17,485 nt of DNA from an uncultured Clostridia bacterium (GTDB lineage: Bacteria > Bacillota > Clostridia > Oscillospirales > Ruminococcaceae), in the NCBI GenBank assembly GCA_937892655.1, contig CALBJC010000157.1, positions 1-17,485 of the forward strand, read 5' to 3'. The translations under genes were made by a program, and so were the position numbers. Shown here piece by piece: positions 13,033 to 17,485 of the stretch. Position 1 is the stretch's first letter. Each line of letters opens with the position of its first letter. The notes beneath the pieces are model-generated. The model had not been told where the DNA came from, ran no database searches, and saw only the letters and a program-made list of their open reading frames with translations.

Positions 13033-13360
13033 TTATGGAATGTAGGTCGCCATTACGGTAGGGGCTGTAAAGTTGTAGAAGTCTTCTGTAGTAAGGTCAA
13101 TATATGCGTTTATATCGCCCATAGAGCCTGACTCTGCGCCCTTTATATCAAACACTTTGATTTGTATATAAAAATCTCTTACATAGCTCTCAGTCTCAAA
13201 TCTCAGCGCCATCGCGCTCTAGCTCTACCTCGCCCTTATAGTCTTCAATCTTGATAACTCTGTGACCGCTGTTTATGAAGAGTAAAACGCCCACAACAGC
13301 GGCAATAGCCAAGACCGCCACGACGCCCAAAATTATCAAAACTCTGGTTTTCTTTTTCAT
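13033..13360 (-). pseudogene. Truncated second FecR-domain gene
   Basis: An ATG at 13360 with AAGGTGA upstream opens a 54-codon frame (stop at 13196-13198). Its product, MKKKTRVLIILGVVAVLAIA onward to ELERDGAEI, is nearly the same as the first 54 residues of the intact neighbour, including the whole membrane segment. Past that point similarity is lost. In the next frame an open stretch of 59 codons (13212-13033) encodes FETESYVRDFYIQIKVFDIK and ends MATYIP. Its YIQIKVFD...AYIDLTTEDFYNF resembles residues about 333-370 of the neighbour (NIVVYD...EYINITLNKFF). The simplest reading is a duplicated FecR gene that lost its middle and is now out of frame. A short 54-residue membrane peptide could still be made. 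Confidence 0.75.
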
Positions 13361-13390
13361 AGCTTCACCTTTTTGCTTATTGGTAGTATT

Positions 13391-15052
13391 TTACTGAGCT
13401 TTAATTGAGCCGACGCGGAATGCACCGTTATTATCAGGGTAAAACATTGCAACATAATTACCGCTTCTTCCGTCTGTGTATTCCCAATCATATTTTACCT
13501 CAAGCTCTTGATCAGGAGTATAGCTTATCTGGGTAATAGTTACACTTGCAAATGGTTTTTCACTTTCAGTACATTCAGAGAAATATACATTGTTACCCTC
13601 TACCCTTACATATTCAGGCAGATTTTCCATTTGGGCTAAAGACTTGTCTGTTATAAGAGCCACTACTCCGTCAAGCTGCGCTAAATCGTAAACTCTTACA
13701 TCGCCCTGATATTCCTTTGGAAAGTAAACATTTTCAGCACTTTCAAAATACCATATGCCTTCAAGGACAGTTTCAACAAAATTGCTGCCATTTAAAAGAG
13801 TTGTCTGGCAAGCCTCTAAAATAAATGTAAGACCATCCTTATTATTGTGGCCACTTAAAATTTCAGGGAGAAGACTATCCATAGAATCTATATCCTCAGG
13901 CGGCCCTGATGGTTGGTCATCAGCCCCTGTTGCCATTTGATCAACAATCTCAACGTTATTAGGTAATACAAAGAATTTATTGAGAGTAATATTTATATAC
14001 TCAAACGCTGTTGAGTTATCAAGCCTTTTTGTATCAGCCTCATCATAAACTACGATGTTGAGCGCATACTTCGGTGAAACTCTGTCACCGTTTTTTATCT
14101 GAATCTGCTTTTGGAATAAAAATGACTTGTTCTTGTTATCTGCTCCGCTGTGAAGATATGTTCTTACAGGTATTTCATAGCCGTCTGCATTTTTATAGAT
14201 CTCATCAAACATTGACGATGGCGCATCAAGAGTAAATCTTATATGAACGCCGTTATTTACAAACTCATTATACAAAATATCGTTTTCCAAAACCTCGACG
14301 TGATCCCAGCCTACGAGCTGTCTTACATATACGCCTGCCATGCACATGATAAGGTCTGAAACCTTATAGCTTGGTGAAGGCGCACATTCAAATGCCATAA
14401 CCTGTGGTGTCGGCTGATTTTCACTTGTGCCGCCGGGTAATGGTTCTACAGGGGCAGGCTGACCGTCAAGCGTTGAGAGGGCAACCTCATCATCCTTGAT
14501 AACCGCCTTCTGATTCTTTTCAACGAGCATTGAACCGGTTTTTGTCTTAACCTTTACAGCGCCATCTGTAACGGTTAAGTTTGTTGTATTTTCCTGCGGA
14601 ATATACTCGACCTCAAAGGTAGTACCTCTTACTGACAAGCTCGCATTCGGGGTTGAAACCTCAAAATCGTAATCGTCAGGGAGCTTTTGCTCAATGTCAA
14701 TGAGTGTAGCGCCATACAAAAGCTCAATTTCAAGCTTACCCTCTTTTTTGTTACCCTTTGAGATGATAGTAAAGCAGGTGTTTTCACGCACCAAGATATG
14801 CTTATCGTCATCACATAAAAGCTCTGCTTTTGACCTCTCGCCCGTTGTGATTTCATCTTCCGATCTGAGCTTTATGCCCTCGAAGATATCGACCTCATCA
14901 CCGTCACGCTCTAGCTCTACATCGCCCTTATAGTCTTCGATCTTGATAACTCTGTGACCGCTGTTTATAAAGAGTAAAACACCCACAACGGCGGCAATAA
15001 CCAGAACCGCCACAAGTAAAATAATCAGAATTTTAAAACCTTTCTTTTTCAT
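13391..15052 (-). CDS. FecR-domain single-pass membrane protein
   Basis: A membrane-anchored protein with an outside FecR domain. The 553-residue product has a basic start (MKKKGFK), one membrane segment (about 8-29), then a FecR domain (about 35-195). That domain shows the family pattern: GDVELERDG, EGIKLRSEDEITTGERSKAELLCDD, LLYGATLIDI, STPNASLSVRGTTFEVEYI, and LTVTDGAVKVKT. A Pro-rich linker (198-217) leads to a 330-residue C-terminal region that I do not recognise. Known FecR proteins relay signals to an ECF sigma factor, but no sigma gene is present here and the domain architecture is inverted (membrane segment first). AAAGGA precedes the ATG at 15052. It follows the CHASE2-HD-GYP gene by 74 bp on the same strand and is probably co-transcribed with it, suggesting a shared surface-sensing role. 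A TATACT at 15082-15087 (complement) may be a weak internal promoter. Confidence 0.82.
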   Translation of the reverse strand: MKKKGFKILIILLVAVLVIAAVVGVLLFINSGHRVIKIEDYKGDVELERDGDEVDIFEGIKLRSEDEITTGERSKAELLCDDDKHILVRENTCFTIISKGNKKEGKLEIELLYGATLIDIEQKLPDDYDFEVSTPNASLSVRGTTFEVEYIPQENTTNLTVTDGAVKVKTKTGSMLVEKNQKAVIKDDEVALSTLDGQPAPVEPLPGGTSENQPTPQVMAFECAPSPSYKVSDLIMCMAGVYVRQLVGWDHVEVLENDILYNEFVNNGVHIRFTLDAPSSMFDEIYKNADGYEIPVRTYLHSGADNKNKSFLFQKQIQIKNGDRVSPKYALNIVVYDEADTKRLDNSTAFEYINITLNKFFVLPNNVEIVDQMATGADDQPSGPPEDIDSMDSLLPEILSGHNNKDGLTFILEACQTTLLNGSNFVETVLEGIWYFESAENVYFPKEYQGDVRVYDLAQLDGVVALITDKSLAQMENLPEYVRVEGNNVYFSECTESEKPFASVTITQISYTPDQELEVKYDWEYTDGRSGNYVAMFYPDNNGAFRVGSIKAQ

Positions 15053-15126
15053 AGCTATTCCTTTCAGTTTTATGTAAAAGTAGTATAAACAATATAACGT
15101 TTGGACCTTTATAACTGACGCATGCG

Positions 15127-17247
15127 CTATAATTGTGCATTGTGCGGATTTATCTTTGATAAATCTGTGCCTTGTGCATCGTCAACTAAATACAGCTCCT
15201 TTGCAAACTGCAAAAGCTCTTTATCTATCTTGCCATTCTGCGCCTCTTCATCCAGTATCTCAAACGCAACCTTTATTGGTTTTGCCTTTTTATACGGTCT
15301 GTCATCGGCAATAAGCGAATCGTAAATATCCATAATAGTTAAAATTCTCGTCATCGTATCAAGCTCTTTTTCGCCAACGCCTCGTGGGTAGCCCTTGCCG
15401 TTCAAAAGCTCGTGGTGATCAGCCGCCATTCTGCGCACATCGCAAAACTGCTCGCCAAAATGAATGTGGCTCAAAATCTTATCGGTATATGTAACGTGGC
15501 TTTGCATAACAGCTCGCTCTGATTCTGACAAGGTTCCTGCTTTTATATACAGATTTTCAATTTCAGCCTCATTCATATACGGTATTCTCTTGCCGTCTGC
15601 TGACACATAAACGCTCTTTGTCATCTCGTCAACAAGCGCCCATTCTTCTTCAGAAAGCGGCTTTCCGCAGTTAAAAAGCCCCAGCGACTGCAAGAACTTT
15701 TCAATCTTTTCAAGCTTTCTGTCTGCCTCATTTTGCGGCATAACGCCCTGAAGCATATCATTTTTTATTCGCAGCGATATTATCTCCAGGCGGTTTTTAA
15801 GCTCAGTTTCACGCTCGCCGAGCTTTGTAGGCTTATCCATTACCTCAAGCGGTACGTCCATTTTACCAACATCATGAAGCATTGCAGCTAAATACATCTG
15901 ACGCTTCTGCGCCTTTGTAAAGTAAAGGTCGGTTCTCTTTTCCTTGTGACAGCGGTTTATGTAATCGAGCATTTCAATACTGCGCTTTGCGACATTTTTT
16001 GTATGGTTTGCGTTATAAGGTGTTCTGCCTTCAATGGTTTCAGCCATAGCCTCAGCCATCGAAAAAAGCGTTTTCTGCATCTGATAGATACGCTTTTTCT
16101 GCCCTCTTACATACTTAAAGAGCACCGCCACAACAAACCCAAGCACTACGCCTGCGGGTACTGCCAGAACGTTCATCTTATAGCCTGTAAGCTTAAAGTA
16201 TGCAAAGATAGTTACAAGATACCCTGCCCCTACAAGCACACCGCCTACAATACCCTGAGAAATCTTCTGATTTGTAGCAAGAATACTGTATAAAAATACC
16301 AGCATAAACGCTACCCATACCTGAAGATACGTCTTTGCAGGGTAGATGATGTTGTCATTCAATAGCGCGTGAACATAGTTTGCCTGCATTTCAACGCCAT
16401 ACATCTGTGCTGAGTAATCAACGGGTACTCGGTATGCATCCATCATACCCTCCTCGTATGCACCTACAAGCACGATAGCATTTTCAAAATATTCAGGCTT
16501 TACAACCCCATCCAGAACATCTGCCATTGAAACCTTTTCAAACTCGCCCGGCTTTGAAACAAACTCAGGCTCAACCTTATAGTTGTAGCTTCTCAGCTTT
16601 GAAACCTTGCTTGCAACAATATATGAAAATGATGCATACTGCTCCTTTTTGCCGTCATACTTTGACTCAATCACCGTATACGCCTGACGCACAACGCCGT
16701 CGCTATCATAAACAGCGTTTGTAAAGCCGTAATCGCAGACTGCTGACAGTTCATCAAAGGGCTTGCCCTCAGAGGCTACATACTGAGCGCGGTAAAACTC
16801 GCCGTCTTTTTCTAAAAGATAGCTGTCAAAGTTTACAGTTGAGGCTAAAACAATGTTATCATGCGCCCTGCAGGCTTCAACGAGCGCTATATCATCTGAT
16901 GAATTATCACTGCCGCTGAAAACAACATCAATACCGATAACAAGCGGTCTTTTTTCAGAGCTGTTCAAAATCTCAATAAGGGATGCAAACTGCGCTCTGT
17001 CCCAGTCGGAGTAAGGTCCTAAGCGGTCGAGCGTTTTTTCATCAATAGCTATGATCTTGATGTTATCGGGGATAACTCCCGCATTCTGATACATAGCGTC
17101 CTGCGCCATATTCTCAAGCCTCTGAGGGAATGAGAAAACGCAGATAACCCCCGCGATAACCGCAATTAAAAGCGATATCACGAAGGACAGTATATGCTTT
17201 TGACGCTTCTGTTTCACAGGGTCAGAATGAGGATCCAAAAATTCCAT
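15127..17247 (-). CDS. CHASE2-domain membrane HD-GYP phosphodiesterase
   Basis: A transmembrane receptor that probably hydrolyses cyclic di-GMP. The 706-residue product has one N-terminal membrane segment (about 19-39) and an outside CHASE2 sensor domain (about 44-302; KIIAIDEKTLDRLGPYSDWD, PLVIGIDVVFSG, GVEMQANYVHALL). Three membrane segments follow (about 307-324, 330-352, 358-379), then a cytoplasmic HD-GYP domain. HD-GYP residues seen: NANHTKNV (His415), LHDVGK (His458-Asp459), MQSH (His584), DHHELLNGKGYP (His611, His612, GYP 619-621) and IMDIYD (Asp640). About 95 mostly helical residues (480-570) are inserted between the HD motif and MQSH. The start is ATG at 17247, with GGAGA 7 nt upstream; a TTG six codons earlier would place that ribosome binding site inside the gene. 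The last codons (PHNAQL) are made of two ATTGTGC repeat units. Confidence 0.9.
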   Translation of the reverse strand: MEFLDPHSDPVKQKRQKHILSFVISLLIAVIAGVICVFSFPQRLENMAQDAMYQNAGVIPDNIKIIAIDEKTLDRLGPYSDWDRAQFASLIEILNSSEKRPLVIGIDVVFSGSDNSSDDIALVEACRAHDNIVLASTVNFDSYLLEKDGEFYRAQYVASEGKPFDELSAVCDYGFTNAVYDSDGVVRQAYTVIESKYDGKKEQYASFSYIVASKVSKLRSYNYKVEPEFVSKPGEFEKVSMADVLDGVVKPEYFENAIVLVGAYEEGMMDAYRVPVDYSAQMYGVEMQANYVHALLNDNIIYPAKTYLQVWVAFMLVFLYSILATNQKISQGIVGGVLVGAGYLVTIFAYFKLTGYKMNVLAVPAGVVLGFVVAVLFKYVRGQKKRIYQMQKTLFSMAEAMAETIEGRTPYNANHTKNVAKRSIEMLDYINRCHKEKRTDLYFTKAQKRQMYLAAMLHDVGKMDVPLEVMDKPTKLGERETELKNRLEIISLRIKNDMLQGVMPQNEADRKLEKIEKFLQSLGLFNCGKPLSEEEWALVDEMTKSVYVSADGKRIPYMNEAEIENLYIKAGTLSESERAVMQSHVTYTDKILSHIHFGEQFCDVRRMAADHHELLNGKGYPRGVGEKELDTMTRILTIMDIYDSLIADDRPYKKAKPIKVAFEILDEEAQNGKIDKELLQFAKELYLVDDAQGTDLSKINPHNAQL

Positions 17248-17293
17248 AAATATATCTCCAGACAAGTTTTAAAAACAAAATTTAGACATATAA

Positions 17294-17322
17294 AGTTTAA
17301 CATATTATGAAAATTATTGCAA
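17294..17322 (-). promoter_or_regulatory. Sigma-A-type promoter of the CHASE2-HD-GYP/FecR unit
   Basis: On the minus strand, TTGCAA (complement of 17317-17322), a 17-bp spacer and TAAACT (complement of 17294-17299), in an AT-rich setting. Leader of about 40 nt before the ATG at 17247. Confidence 0.6.
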
Positions 17323-17371
17323 CATAAATTAAGAAAAAGTAAGAGAAAGCTGCAGTACATATAAACCCCAC

Positions 17372-17485
17372 TCTGTAGGGGCGATTCAAGAATCGCCCGC
17401 CCCCCGCAGTACGTTAGGGCGTGCGGCAGAGTGCGGATTTTTATGTTTTGTGGGTGCGGGGCGGAAAAGGTAGCAATCGCCGTTG
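17372..17485 (-). repeat. Composite dispersed element, copy 3, cut by the window end
   Basis: Read on the minus strand, CAACGGCG (17478-17485) through the CCGCCCCGCACCCACAAAAC segment and on to the palindrome GGGCGATTCTTGAATCGCCC (17379-17398) and CTACAG matches 3530-3658 and 5439-5563. The palindrome here is intact, whereas copies 1 and 2 have a small hairpin inserted in its left arm. The rest of the element lies beyond the window. Confidence 0.85.

Noticed and set aside
13391..15052. Classical FecIR ferric citrate regulation
   Set aside because: No ECF sigma factor, TonB receptor or iron transport gene lies nearby, and the host appears Gram-positive.

Overview
The window looks like chromosomal DNA from an anaerobic, spore-forming gut or rumen Firmicute of the class Clostridia, most likely the Oscillospiraceae/Ruminococcaceae group. 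The pointers are a SpoVAC sporulation protein, MreB, a GH74 plant-polysaccharide hydrolase, a type 3 (archaeal-like) prolyl-tRNA synthetase, many AGGAG-type ribosome binding sites, and intergenic spaces filled with hairpin-rich dispersed repeats. This placement is inference from gene content; no rRNA or species marker is present.

Layout. (1) 1-465: a hairpin repeat, an AT-rich stretch, and a strong promoter overlapped by a perfect match to the catabolite-repression (cre) consensus. (2) 466-2643, plus strand: a lipoprotein GH74 endo-xyloglucanase-like enzyme, then a terminator shared with the convergent spoVAC (2695-3135, minus). (3) 3136-4031: about 900 bp of repeats. (4) 4135-5157, plus: mreB as a single-gene unit with its own promoter and terminator. 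(5) 5220-5720: a second repeat block that shares a 147-bp exact repeat with block 3. (6) 10193 down to 5902, minus: a probable operon of DUF559 nuclease-like protein, Gfo/Idh/MocA oxidoreductase, a four-TM protein of unknown function, and an ABC exporter. (7) 10194-10838: repeats and a structured element in the probable 3' region of proS. (8) 12603 down to 10839, minus: a small membrane protein overlapping proS, with a recognisable promoter. (9) 12671-12995: repeats. (10) 17247 down to 13033, minus: a signalling unit made of a CHASE2-HD-GYP membrane protein, a FecR-domain membrane protein, and a broken second FecR copy, closed by a terminator. (11) 17372-17485: a third copy of the block 3/5 repeat.

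How it works together. The GH74 enzyme should release xyloglucan fragments at the cell surface and appears to be under carbon catabolite control. The CHASE2-HD-GYP/FecR unit looks like a surface-sensing module feeding into cyclic di-nucleotide (probably c-di-GMP) hydrolysis. The other genes are housekeeping (mreB, proS), sporulation (spoVAC), or transport and metabolism of unknown substrate.

The most unusual signal is in the intergenic repeats. Related copies keep their flanks but carry different hairpin stems, each still self-complementary, including at least one compensated base-pair change. That suggests selection on structure rather than sequence.
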